Virus record (IMG/VR): IMGVR_UViG_3300045118_000300
Coordinates: 1 to 44,306 of that record
Strand: one strand, 5' to 3'
Length of the DNA stretch: 44,306 bases
DNA from: a virus
Shown: positions 9,308 to 15,930 of the stretch, in pieces
How the letters are laid out: each line of letters begins with the position of its first letter
Position numbering within the stretch: the stretch's first letter is position 1
The notes under the pieces: generated by a model
What the model was told of the DNA's origin: nothing
What the model saw: the letters and a program-made list of their open reading frames with translations, nothing else
Databases searched by the model: none
Position numbers and translations under genes: made by a program

Positions 9308-9752
9308 TATGATTACTATAAACCAACAGGACTATCCCAACATTAAACTAGGAAAATCGCCTTGCACTTGGGCTAGATACGGTTGTCTAAGTTCGGTTGT
9401 CCTTATGGGATATAATTGGCTTAATAATAAAGAAATGCTTCCGCCCGAAGGGGTCAAAAAGCTCTTATATTCATCTGAGGGACTTTTACAATGGGGTTCA
9501 CTTTGTAACCTCAACTTGGAACTTAAACAAAGCATACGGCACAATCCTGGAAGCGTGAGAGGGGTTGTAGATAAGTGGTGGAAGGATAAAAATGTATTTT
9601 GCGCCCTCGAAATTAAGAACGGGGTACACTTTGTCTGGCAGATAGGAAGATATTGGCCTGGATTAGGATATAGGATATTTGACCCTTGGACAGGAAAAAA
9701 AACTTGGCAGAAAAACGATATTACGGGTTGCAGGATTATAGGTAATAATTAA
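9300..9752 (+). CDS. C39-like cysteine peptidase, candidate endolysin
   Basis: This 150-residue protein resembles the C39/papain-like fold used for peptide cleavage or, in phages, for cell-wall cross-links. An N-terminal Cys sits in the helix start YGCLSSVVLMG (about residue 29). A His lies in the strand HFVWQIGR (about 109), and an Asp in FDPWTGKKTW (about 128), giving a Cys-His-Asp order. No signal peptide is visible. It lies between small membrane proteins, so an endolysin role is likely. A virion-associated or regulatory peptidase is the alternative. The start overlaps the upstream gene by 8 bases. Confidence 0.55.
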   Translation: MGNMITINQQDYPNIKLGKSPCTWARYGCLSSVVLMGYNWLNNKEMLPPEGVKKLLYSSEGLLQWGSLCNLNLELKQSIRHNPGSVRGVVDKWWKDKNVFCALEIKNGVHFVWQIGRYWPGLGYRIFDPWTGKKTWQKNDITGCRIIGNN

Positions 9753-9761
9753 ATTCCTAAA

Positions 9762-9968
9762 ATGCAAGGTTACAAAACCTACACGGGAATTATACTGATG
9801 TTGCTTGGTATGCTCGGCGTGTTCAAGTATATTGCCGAGGATCAGGCCGCAATCGTGCTTAATGCGATCCTGGACATAGTAGGGGTGGTAGTCGCCCTCT
9901 ACGGAAATAGGGACGCACATCGCCGCTTGAGCGAAGCAGAAAAAAAAGCGAGCGAGTTTGAAGATTAA
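9762..9968 (+). CDS. Small holin-like membrane protein
   Basis: This 68-residue protein has two hydrophobic segments (about 8-25 and 30-47, separated by AEDQAA) and a charged helical C-terminus (RRLSEAEKKASEFED), a common phage holin topology. It follows the peptidase gene by 9 bases. Its codons are richer in G and C than its neighbours, as in the next gene, suggesting a separate origin for 9762-10250. Confidence 0.55.
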   Translation: MQGYKTYTGIILMLLGMLGVFKYIAEDQAAIVLNAILDIVGVVVALYGNRDAHRRLSEAEKKASEFED

Positions 9969-9980
9969 TAATCAAATTAC

Positions 9981-10202
9981 TTGCGTAGCAACGAAGCATC
10001 TTTTGTTTTTCGCGCGTTATGCCTGATAGTGATTGTGATTATTCTCTGCATTATCCTGATGAGCTACCAAATAGCGCAGGCCGGGGTAAGGTTAAAACTG
10101 ATGATAAGAAGCGGCGAGATTTGGAAGCAATACAATCTGGAGCCGGAGCCAGGCCAAAAAGAGATTGAACGGCAAAAGCGGTTGCCCAATTCCTTTAGAT
10201 AA
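9981..10202 (+). CDS. Putative i-spanin-like or lysis-associated membrane protein
   Basis: This 73-residue frame starts with TTG at 9981. It has one strong N-terminal transmembrane segment (about residues 11-29) followed by a charged region, a layout compatible with a short inner-membrane spanin. No partner outer-membrane lipoprotein gene is visible. The start is uncertain: no ATG exists before an in-frame Met at about residue 27. It shares the raised GC content of the preceding gene. Confidence 0.4.
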   Translation: MRSNEASFVFRALCLIVIVIILCIILMSYQIAQAGVRLKLMIRSGEIWKQYNLEPEPGQKEIERQKRLPNSFR

Positions 10203-10220
10203 GGACTCGACAAAAAAGGA

Positions 10221-10245
10221 GCAGGTTTAAGTCCTGCCGGCGTCA
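10221..10245 (+). other. tRNA 3'-end-like fragment (T-arm and acceptor half)
   Basis: GCAGG-TTTAAGT-CCTGC forms a perfect 5-bp T-stem with a 7-base loop. It is followed by seven bases CGGCGTC and a discriminator-like A, exactly the layout of a tRNA 3' end. The matching 5' acceptor half and the D and anticodon arms are not found upstream. It may be a relic of recombination with a tRNA locus or an attachment-site core, although no integrase gene is seen. Confidence 0.4.
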
Positions 10246-10266
10246 TAAATTTACAAAATTAACAAA

Positions 10267-10461
10267 ATGATTAGAGTAAGAGCTTATAGCCAAAAGATTA
10301 TAAAGGAAGCCGTTGCTAATCAACCAATTGGCTCGCTAAAGAAAGTGTTAAAGTCGATAAATGGAAGAGTGGAAAAACCAGAAAATGAAACTTGGGTAGA
10401 ACACCAAAAGGAAATGGAGCGTCTTTTCGCTCTAAAACAGGCTTTTATGAGTAAGAATTGA
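10267..10461 (+). CDS. Small hypothetical protein
   Basis: This 64-residue basic, mostly helical protein of unknown function starts after an A-rich leader without SD. It is the last gene before the strong promoter at 10458, which overlaps its stop codon. No domain is recognised. Confidence 0.5.
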   Translation: MIRVRAYSQKIIKEAVANQPIGSLKKVLKSINGRVEKPENETWVEHQKEMERLFALKQAFMSKN

Positions 10462-10485
10462 CAAAAAAATATAAATCCGTATAAT
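10458..10485 (+). promoter_or_regulatory. Sigma70-type promoter for the early/replication operon
   Basis: TTGACA at 10458-10463 and TATAAT at 10480-10485 are separated by 16 bp, both consensus hexamers. Transcription should start near 10492, just upstream of the structured element at 10502-10591 and the gene at 10611. Confidence 0.75.
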
Positions 10486-10501
10486 ATAAATACAATTTAA
10501 T

Positions 10502-10591
10502 CTGTCGCGAGATTAAAAGGATTGTGGGTCGTTCTGCCCTCTTGCCGTTCTCGCGACAGGGCAGAGGCAGGCGACCCAGAGTCCTTTTTTT
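10502..10591 (+). ncRNA. Pseudoknotted leader RNA/attenuator with terminator
   Basis: Three helices interleave. The first is CTGTCGCGAGA (10502-10512) with TCTCGCGACAG (10549-10559), 11 bp. The second is 10516-10531 with 10572-10587 (AAAGGA...GGGTCG with CGACCC...TCCTTT; 14 of 16 Watson-Crick, one G-U). The third is TCTGCCC (10533-10539) with GGGCAGA (10559-10565). The second helix ends in a run of seven T, so it is an intrinsic terminator. The first helix crosses it, giving either alternative folds (attenuation) or a pseudoknot. It lies between a consensus promoter and the replication-type gene at 10611, so it probably tunes that operon or ends a short RNA of about 95 nt. Confidence 0.65.
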
Positions 10592-10610
10592 AATTTTTTA
10601 AACAAAAAAA

Positions 10611-11099
10611 ATGGGAAAAAGAAGAATGTTTAGTTTAAGAATTATAGATACGGCAAGATTCCTAAAAATGCCGATTGATTCTCAAGTTCTTTATTTCCAT
10701 CTGGGGTTGCGGGCTGATGATGATGGCGTGGTTGAAGCATATCCAGTTATGAAGATGGTAGGAAGCACAGAAGATAATATAAGAGTTCTAGTGGCTAAGG
10801 GATTTTGCACAATTTTAAATGAAGATTTTGTTACATATTTGAATGACTGGCAAGAACATAATTTAATTAGGGCGGACAGAAAAATTGATAGTATTTATAA
10901 GGAACTTTTAATCAAATTTAACATAGACACTGTAAGCCCAAAACCTAGAGCAGATACGAAAAAACTTACTGGACGTCCAATGTCCGTCAATGGACGGCGT
11001 AAGTTAAGTAAAGTTAATATAAGAAAAGATAAAAAAAATAAAGAATATATTTTAAATAATTTAAGAGAAGAATTAAAAGAAAAAATATCACTAAAATGA
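10611..11099 (+). CDS. Phage replisome-organiser-like protein
   Basis: This 162-residue protein begins with RMFSLRIIDTARFLKMPIDSQVLYFHLGLRADDDGVV, written here in overlapping parts: RMFSLRIIDTARFLKMP, then SQVLYFHLGLRADDDGVV. That signature is typical of the N-terminal winged-helix domain of phage replication-initiation/replisome organiser proteins. The C-terminal third is basic and low in complexity (KDKKNKEY). It is shorter than many family members, and an A8 run near 11031 could hide a frameshift or natural truncation. It is the first gene after the attenuated promoter and couples by overlap to the next gene. Confidence 0.6.
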   Translation: MGKRRMFSLRIIDTARFLKMPIDSQVLYFHLGLRADDDGVVEAYPVMKMVGSTEDNIRVLVAKGFCTILNEDFVTYLNDWQEHNLIRADRKIDSIYKELLIKFNIDTVSPKPRADTKKLTGRPMSVNGRRKLSKVNIRKDKKNKEYILNNLREELKEKISLK

Positions 11100-11284
11100 T
11101 AGTATTCATAGACGGATTACAACTAGAAAATAAAACCTTAGAAGAAAAATACAACAACAAGCAAGGTTTTAAATTTACTTACAAAGGAAAAGAATACACT
11201 CATAAAGATGTATTTGCCGTGGAACATCCTGACCAATTTGAAAAAATACGTGAGCAACTAAAATTAAAAGGAATAATAAAATGA
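11096..11284 (+). CDS. Small hypothetical protein
   Basis: This 62-residue protein of mixed alpha/beta character starts by overlapping the upstream stop (ATGATAG) and overlaps the methyltransferase start by 4 bases, so it is translationally coupled on both sides. There is a lysine-rich region near residue 33 (YKGKEYTHKD). No family is recognised. Confidence 0.5.
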   Translation: MIVFIDGLQLENKTLEEKYNNKQGFKFTYKGKEYTHKDVFAVEHPDQFEKIREQLKLKGIIK

Positions 11285-11991
11285 AATATCCAGAAGATTA
11301 TATTGGAAAAATAGTTTGTGGCGATTGTTTAGAGGTTATGAAAGGAATACCTGATAAAAGCGTGGATTTGGTTATAACTGACCCACCCTATGGATTGAAT
11401 TTTCGCTCACCTTGGCCGAGCGAAAAGAGAAAGAAAGATTTTATCACTAACGATAATCCAGATGACTTAGTGCCGTTAATTAAAAAAACAATTCCCGAAC
11501 TTGTAAGGGTGTTAAAAGACGACTCAGAGATATATTGGTTTTGTGGTGGTGGTGGTTCACCTATACTGGCTTGGGCTTGGCTTGCTTTTAAGGAATTAGA
11601 ACCAATGATTAGGGTAAAAAATGTTCTTGTTTGGGATAAAATGTGGCCAGGGTTGGGTTGGGATTGGCGTTTTCAATACGAAACAATTTTCCAGTTGGTT
11701 AAGGGCAAGGGAATAAAAAATAACGACCCCAACGCTGTTAATGTATTAAGGGCAAAAAAACTTATTCCGATGGAAGGAGAACACCCTACCCCCAAAAGCA
11801 CCGAGATAATTTATGAAATACTGAAACGCAAGACCAAAGAGGGGGATTTAGTCCTTGACCCTTTTAACGGTGGGGGTGCTACCAGTTTTACTTGTAAAAC
11901 CCATCAGCGCAGATTTATTGGAATAGAAATATCCCCCAAATACTGTGAAATAGCCAATAAAAGACTAGCCCAAGAAGTGTTGCCATTCTAA
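11281..11991 (+). CDS. Orphan DNA methyltransferase (N6-adenine or N4-cytosine type)
   Basis: This 236-residue protein transfers a methyl group from S-adenosylmethionine to an exocyclic amino group of a DNA base. The catalytic motif TDPPYGLNF lies at about residues 33-41 and the SAM-binding motif LDPFNGGGAT at about 195-204, followed by FIGIEISPKYCEIA. Catalytic motif before SAM motif is the beta-class order. There is no restriction endonuclease gene beside it, so it probably protects phage DNA from host restriction or marks it for replication or packaging. It starts by overlapping the preceding small gene. Confidence 0.85.
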   Translation: MKYPEDYIGKIVCGDCLEVMKGIPDKSVDLVITDPPYGLNFRSPWPSEKRKKDFITNDNPDDLVPLIKKTIPELVRVLKDDSEIYWFCGGGGSPILAWAWLAFKELEPMIRVKNVLVWDKMWPGLGWDWRFQYETIFQLVKGKGIKNNDPNAVNVLRAKKLIPMEGEHPTPKSTEIIYEILKRKTKEGDLVLDPFNGGGATSFTCKTHQRRFIGIEISPKYCEIANKRLAQEVLPF

Positions 11992-11995
11992 CCCC

Positions 11996-12024
11996 TTGAC
12001 AGATTTAATTAACCATATTATAAG
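11996..12024 (+). promoter_or_regulatory. Promoter candidate
   Basis: TTGACA (11996-12001) and TATAAG (12019-12024) are 17 bp apart, directly after the methyltransferase stop. It would drive the small gene at 12075 and the large structured RNA at 12291. Confidence 0.55.
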
Positions 12025-12074
12025 TAATTTAAGTTCTTTTACTTCACAAGATATTAACATAATATACGTGGGGA

Positions 12075-12284
12075 ATGTCTAGACATAACGGCTCTCTGGT
12101 GCTACTGGGGATACCGTCGGACATAGAACTTAAATTAACTAAACAAATGAATTTAAAAGAAGCCAAGGAGATTATTTTAGATAGAAACTATGAAATTAGA
12201 AGTTTAAAAGAAGAAATTAAAAGATTGGAAGACGAACTAAAGGAGAAAGAAGAGCAGATTGAAGACATTAAAAATAATTTATAG
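12075..12284 (+). CDS. Small coiled-coil protein
   Basis: This 69-residue protein's C-terminal two thirds form a strong heptad-repeat coiled coil (about residues 28-68, LKEEIKRLEDELKEKEEQIE). The first 24 residues are uncharged. An in-frame ATG at 12147 is an alternative start that gives only the coiled coil. The function is unknown. It is followed 6 bases later by the structured RNA element. Confidence 0.5.
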   Translation: MSRHNGSLVLLGIPSDIELKLTKQMNLKEAKEIILDRNYEIRSLKEEIKRLEDELKEKEEQIEDIKNNL

Positions 12285-12290
12285 TTCCTT

Positions 12291-12761
12291 AAAAATTGGG
12301 GTGGCGGAAAAGAAAAACGCAAACCTATATGGTTGTGGGCTACGCGAGGGAAACCAAAATGTCCACTTGTGAGGTGACTCTTTTCCATAGGGAATTAAAC
12401 GGCAAAAACATCTCGGTTATTCTCAAAAAGAATAACGCAGAGGTTGGGGTTAGTAGAGGCAAAAGTTATTCTAGGGGTGACTCCCTAGCGGAAGATATGC
12501 CAAAGCGAAGGCTCGCCTGAATACCTTGTAAGGAAATCTTTGAGCCGTCTAGCGTCCACAGGAAACAACTAAAGCGAAGTTGAAAATCTGCTAGTCAACC
12601 CTAGCTCGCAAGCTGGGAGGCAGAGGCGAAAGCCAGCTAGTAGTATATATGGCAATAAAAGCTTTCTATATATACTGTTAGTAGGAAAGTAGGCGAGTGT
12701 GAAATTGTTTCCTTAATTGGAAGAGTATGACAAAGTTCAACTCCTCACCCCCAATTTTTAG
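12291..12761 (+). ncRNA. Large structured RNA of unassigned class (about 470 nt)
   Basis: The segment is closed by AAAAATTGGGG (12291-12301) pairing with CCCCAATTTTT (12749-12759). Inside are many compact hairpins: an 8-bp GTTATTCT/AGAATAAC stem (12416-12436), CTAGGG/CCCTAG (12470-12487), GCGA/TCGC (12504-12515), CAACT/AGTTG, AGCT stems, a GGC-GAAA-GCC tetraloop (12625-12634) and AGTATATAT/ATATATACT (12641-12675). The order AATTAAACGGCAAAAAC, GTTAGTAGAGGCA, a hairpin, then AAGATATGCC is reminiscent of a group I intron core, but the P7 pairing is short. No exons or convincing protein are seen. It is transcribed within the early operon. The class is uncertain; RNA identity is likely. Confidence 0.55.
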
Positions 12762-12778
12762 TGAACTAACTAAATAAA

Positions 12779-13054
12779 ATGAAAAATCCAATTACCAACA
12801 AATGCTTACTAAGCGAACTGTGTAAAACCCGCAAAGACATCTCACAACTGAAACTCCTGCTTGAAACAGCAGTTGGCAATCAGCACAAGATTATGAGAAT
12901 AATTGACCCGCTAAGAAAAATAGAAGTGCAGGATAGAGAAAAAACTTTTGAGGAAATCTGGGGGCTAGAACCGAAAAAAGAAGAAGAACAAGCAAAACTG
13001 CTAATCAAAATGCACAACGAGATGCTTAATTCTATTTTAAAATCAATTAAATGA
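12779..13054 (+). CDS. Hypothetical helical protein
   Basis: This 91-residue charged protein is probably all alpha-helical, with a KTRKDISQLKLLLETAVG-type N-terminal helix. It starts after an ACTAACTAAATAAA leader without SD, 18 bases after the structured RNA. It couples to the next gene by a 4-base overlap (ATGA). No family is recognised. Confidence 0.5.
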   Translation: MKNPITNKCLLSELCKTRKDISQLKLLLETAVGNQHKIMRIIDPLRKIEVQDREKTFEEIWGLEPKKEEEQAKLLIKMHNEMLNSILKSIK

Positions 13055-13251
13055 GTATTGACTATCAGGCGGAAGTAGAAACCGCCCAAGAAGAAAGAAA
13101 ACAGCTATGTCACAAAGCCGAAGACAAAGAAGATTTTATGAGATTGGCTAATGAGTCCGGACTATTTGAAAAAGAAGAAGATGCAGAAAACTTTTGGGAT
13201 AACTATCTTAAATGGGATGCGGAACAGGACAATATCGGCGGAGGTAACTAA
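13051..13251 (+). CDS. Small acidic hypothetical protein
   Basis: This 66-residue acidic helical protein has a start that overlaps the upstream stop (ATGA). No motif is recognised. It is part of a run of small early genes between the RNA element and the recombination gene. Confidence 0.5.
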   Translation: MSIDYQAEVETAQEERKQLCHKAEDKEDFMRLANESGLFEKEEDAENFWDNYLKWDAEQDNIGGGN

Positions 13252-13260
13252 TTTAACAAT

Positions 13261-13533
13261 ATGCAATCAAAACTGGAAACGTGGGGAAACACTAAATACG
13301 AGAGATCATACAAAAAGGCGATTAAAGATATAGCCAATAACAAGTTCGTTTCACCATTAAAAGCTATCAGGTTGGCGTGCGCCGAGTATGTAGGTTTTCA
13401 GGAGCAGGAGATAAGATATTGTCCGGCCAAAGATTGTATTCTTTATGGTTACCGGTTCGGACGCAACCCTCACAAAAGAAAGCTAAGCGAGAAACAACTA
13501 AAGAATATTTCTAAACTGGCTCGGCGGAAATAG
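13261..13533 (+). CDS. Small phage protein with CP-x(3)-C and YRFG motifs
   Basis: This 90-residue protein contains RYCPAKDCILYGYRFGRNPH (about residues 57-76). The pattern Cys-Pro-x3-Cys-x-Leu-Tyr-x-Tyr-Arg-x-Gly-x-Asn-Pro is widespread in small uncharacterised phage proteins and probably binds a metal or nucleic acid. The N-terminus is basic and helical. It is located two genes before the Rad52-like protein. The function is unknown. Confidence 0.55.
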   Translation: MQSKLETWGNTKYERSYKKAIKDIANNKFVSPLKAIRLACAEYVGFQEQEIRYCPAKDCILYGYRFGRNPHKRKLSEKQLKNISKLARRK

Positions 13534-13609
13534 GGTTAGATTAAAATTTCAGAGGTTTTTAGTGGAGTTAGGTAAGTTTGTATCATTTTAAAAATTTAAA
13601 CGCTTAAAA

Positions 13610-14194
13610 ATGAAATTAACAGAAGCTCAACTGGAATTATTGAAAAAACCACTGCCAAAAGAAGCGGTAACACCCCACCCCACAAAATCATATCTCTCTA
13701 ACATAAAAGCAATTTACGTGGTGGAGCGATTAAATGATGTTTTCGGACTTGGTGGGTGGCAGATGAAAAATAAAGTGATTGAAGCGGGAACAGATATGAT
13801 AGTAGTAAAATCAATTTTTACCGCTCCCGAATACGAAATAACCATAGAAAGTTATGGCGGTAACGATAACAAGGATAGAGGTGACGCATATAAAGGGGCT
13901 TGCACAGATGCCCTAACAAAAATAGGAAGCTATTTGGGAATAGGAATGGACGTTTTCAAAGGATTAACAGAAAGAGGAAGTGTCCGTAAAGATTATGAAG
14001 CAGATAAGGAAACGGGAGAAATTAAGCCGCATTACTGCTCAATATGCGGACTCGAAATGATTTTAAGCAAAGCGGGAAAGTTTTACTGCAAGGAAGAATA
14101 TGGGGCACATAGGGGAACAAAAGGGGAACCACTGGATAAAAAACCGGAAGTTATAGAAGAAGAAATAAATATAGAAGAAGAACCCTTTAACTGA
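13610..14194 (+). CDS. Rad52/Rad22-family single-strand annealing protein
   Basis: This 194-residue recombination protein promotes annealing of complementary single strands during phage DNA replication and repair. Residues 5-125 carry the family hallmarks: LKKPLPKEAV at the N-terminus, ERLNDVFGLGGW (about 43-54) and GDAYKGACTDALTKIGSYLGIG (about 91-112; the family core). A C-terminal zinc-ribbon-like segment (CSICGLEM, then FYC) at about 143-163 and an acidic tail (EEEINIEEEPFN) follow. Acidic tails in such proteins usually contact an SSB. It is preceded by an A-rich leader. Confidence 0.8.
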   Translation: MKLTEAQLELLKKPLPKEAVTPHPTKSYLSNIKAIYVVERLNDVFGLGGWQMKNKVIEAGTDMIVVKSIFTAPEYEITIESYGGNDNKDRGDAYKGACTDALTKIGSYLGIGMDVFKGLTERGSVRKDYEADKETGEIKPHYCSICGLEMILSKAGKFYCKEEYGAHRGTKGEPLDKKPEVIEEEINIEEEPFN

Positions 14195-14200
14195 AAAAAA

Positions 14201-14493
14201 ATGATTAAAAGATTTTGCGACAAATGCGGACGGGAAATAAAACTGTATCTAAGGATTATAACTATTTCTGAAATTATTGATGACAGGAAATTTGAAAAAC
14301 CAGAAACGGAAAAAGTACTAGAGTTATGCAAAGAATGTTCAGAAAAAATTTTAAAATTAAAAAAAAGGGGGGTGGCAATTTGCCCCCTACCCAGCCAAAA
14401 CCCGCTACGGGCAATTATGTAGAACCAATCAGAACAGAATTGGAAACACAATTTAATCAGCTAGCGGGGAAGGATGGAGGAATCGGAAGATAA
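14201..14493 (+). CDS. Zinc-ribbon protein with probable -1 frameshift extension
   Basis: The zero frame (14201-14422, 73 residues) starts with FCDKCGRE and later CKECSE, a four-Cys zinc ribbon. At 14359-14372 lies a run of eight A then six G. In the zero frame the run reads A AAA AAA, a canonical -1 slip heptamer. After a -1 shift the frame stays open to TAA 14491-14493 and adds a Gly/Pro-rich linker and a helix (PTQPKPATGNYVEP, then TELETQFNQLAG). Without the shift it ends in 18 residues of unlikely sequence. The shift may be programmed or a homopolymer sequencing error. Confidence 0.5.
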
Positions 14494-14520
14494 TTTTTAT
14501 AATAATTAACTAATAACACG

Positions 14521-14820
14521 ATGAAAATCGCACAAGCGTTGCTTCTCCGAAAGCAACTGGAAAAAAAAGTAGCCCAGCTTGAGCCAATCAAGCAAATGGG
14601 TGATGGAGGACTCTTTGAGACCAAAGTTAAAAGAGTCAATGTCACTGAGCAAATGGATGAGGTAACAATTCAAGCTCCCAGAATAACTCTAGCGGAAGCT
14701 ACAAAAGAATACGACAAATATGCCTCCGCTCTTCGGAAGTTGGATGCCTCTATTCAGAAAGCAAATTGGGAATTCGATGTGGACTTTAAAGAAAAAGAGA
14801 ATCCTTTTGAAGGAAAATAG
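14521..14820 (+). CDS. DIP1984/septicolysin-like small helical protein
   Basis: This 99-residue protein has an N-terminus (MKIAQALLLRKQLEKKVAQL) matching the start of DIP1984-family proteins, small helical-bundle proteins of unclear function found in bacteria and phages. A second helix (EATKEYDKYASALRKLDASI) follows a short beta segment. The leader is A-rich without SD. The stop lies directly against a strong hairpin at 14821. Confidence 0.6.
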   Translation: MKIAQALLLRKQLEKKVAQLEPIKQMGDGGLFETKVKRVNVTEQMDEVTIQAPRITLAEATKEYDKYASALRKLDASIQKANWEFDVDFKEKENPFEGK

Positions 14821-14849
14821 CCATAAGCGCCCATTTAGGGCGTTTATGG
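14821..14849 (+). terminator. Strong hairpin after the DIP1984-like gene
   Basis: CCATAAGCGCCC and GGGCGTTTATGG form a 12-bp stem (one G-U) with loop ATTTA. No T-run follows, so it may act as an mRNA 3'-end protection or processing hairpin rather than a classical intrinsic terminator. Confidence 0.45.
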
Positions 14850-14903
14850 GACAATATGTAGCGAGTGGGAAGGCTTTGGACGTTGAGCCTTAATCAATGT
14901 GTA

Positions 14904-15007
14904 AATTGCAATTTACGAAACCATTTTAGCTCTTGATTGAGCAACGCTATGATAAAGCGTAATGTAAGCTCGAAACTTACGTATACTCTAAATGCTAAAT
15001 TGTAATT
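14904..15007 (+). ncRNA. tRNA-like cloverleaf candidate in an unusual outer stem
   Basis: This lies in a 290-base gap without genes. Three adjacent hairpins have tRNA spacing: GCTC-TTGATT-GAGC (14929-14942), one base, ACGCT-ATGATAA-AGCGT (14944-14960; loop with T33 and anticodon position GAT, Ile), three bases, GTAAG-CTCGAAA-CTTAC (14964-14980; T-arm-like). The acceptor is wrong: ACCATTT at 14920 finds only AAATGCT at 14990, offset by 9 bases. An outer 12-bp stem (14904-14915 with 14996-15007) closes the structure. It may be a degenerate tRNA, a tRNA mimic or an unrelated RNA. Confidence 0.35.
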
Positions 15008-15114
15008 TAATAACCATTACTTTAATAACACCAGAACAGTGAAAATCAGAACGGTTAAATACTAATCACCAACTCACTGGACATATTGTCCAATAAATTT
15101 CCTAAACAATACTT

Positions 15115-15468
15115 ATGACCCCAGAGCAACTAGAAGAAATAAAACTTGAAACAGAACGTCTAGTAGGGCAAAACCTAGTTGATAATCCAAAGCCCCCTAC
15201 CGACTACTTACAGGATGCCGACAAAATAAACGCCCTTTTGTATAATCTAGGGGAAATGCTGCTAATCCTGGAGAACGCTTACAGGCGGGACGTCCAAATG
15301 AACATAATGGGAGGAGATAAAAACGCCGTAGCCGAGAGTAAAGCCAAAGCAGGGAATAATTATAAGAGGTATCGGGCGTGCGAACTTCTATATAAACGAG
15401 GCGAGGAACGGATAAGATTGTTAAAAAAAACCGCCACAATCGCTCAAGAAGAATTTAATCGAACATAA
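15115..15468 (+). CDS. Hypothetical helical protein
   Basis: This 117-residue protein is all-helical by appearance, with a central YNLGEMLLILENAYRRDVQ segment followed by a basic helix. It overlaps the next gene by one base (TAATG). It lies after the tRNA-like element and opens a run of small early genes. No family is recognised. Confidence 0.5.
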   Translation: MTPEQLEEIKLETERLVGQNLVDNPKPPTDYLQDADKINALLYNLGEMLLILENAYRRDVQMNIMGGDKNAVAESKAKAGNNYKRYRACELLYKRGEERIRLLKKTATIAQEEFNRT

Positions 15469-15656
15469 TGAAAACATCTCTAGAAAAATTTATCACAGAG
15501 TTTAACGGCTCAACTTTTTCCTCCAGTGAAGATGTCAATATGTTTTTGCGGGTGAGAATATCTCGATTAGTGGAGGAAATTTACAAAGAAGAGTTAAAAA
15601 TAGCCGATGATAGGTGGAAACGAGCCGAAGAAAAACTACGTAATTATGAACAATAA
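15468..15656 (+). CDS. Hypothetical helical protein
   Basis: This 62-residue charged helical protein starts within TAATG, sharing a base with the upstream stop, and is translationally coupled. No motif is recognised. Confidence 0.45.
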   Translation: MKTSLEKFITEFNGSTFSSSEDVNMFLRVRISRLVEEIYKEELKIADDRWKRAEEKLRNYEQ

Positions 15657-15671
15657 TTTAATTTATCATCA

Positions 15672-15911
15672 ATGAGTAAAGAAAAACTAGAAGCAAGAGC
15701 TAAAGAAATAGAGTCAATACTTACTCAAGAGGAACTAGATATTCTAAACCTCAAGGGGTGGGATTTCAAGGACAGCTACGCTCCAATACTCAAAGAAAGA
15801 AGAATTATAATCAGGGATTTGGTTGATAAAGGATACAAGCCAGCCGAAATAAGTTACCTCTTAGGAGTGAGCTATGTGGCAATTTATGAGCAACTTAAAA
15901 AACCAATATAG
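15672..15911 (+). CDS. Small helix-turn-helix protein
   Basis: This 79-residue protein has a C-terminal helix-turn-helix (YKPAEISYLLGVSYVAIYEQL, split here as YKPAEISYLLGV and SYVAIYEQL; about residues 56-76), of the type seen in resolvase and sigma-like DNA binders. The N-terminal helices may dimerise. It is a candidate transcriptional regulator of the phage. Confidence 0.55.
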   Translation: MSKEKLEARAKEIESILTQEELDILNLKGWDFKDSYAPILKERRIIIRDLVDKGYKPAEISYLLGVSYVAIYEQLKKPI

Positions 15912-15930
15912 TTAAATTTATTAAAGTAAA

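Noticed and set aside
10140-10245. Complete tRNA gene
   Set aside because: Only the T-arm and acceptor 3' half are present. No 5' acceptor, D-arm or anticodon arm can be paired.
12296-12520. 75-codon reading frame inside the structured RNA
   Set aside because: The sequence is dominated by RNA hairpins, and the frame has no protein motif and a start within the closing helix.
12291-12761. tmRNA or RNase P RNA
   Set aside because: There is no tRNA-like end, tag frame or GGATTCGAC for tmRNA. AGGAAAGT (12683) and ACAGGAAAC (12558) resemble RNase P conserved boxes but lie in reverse order and lack the P4 pairing.
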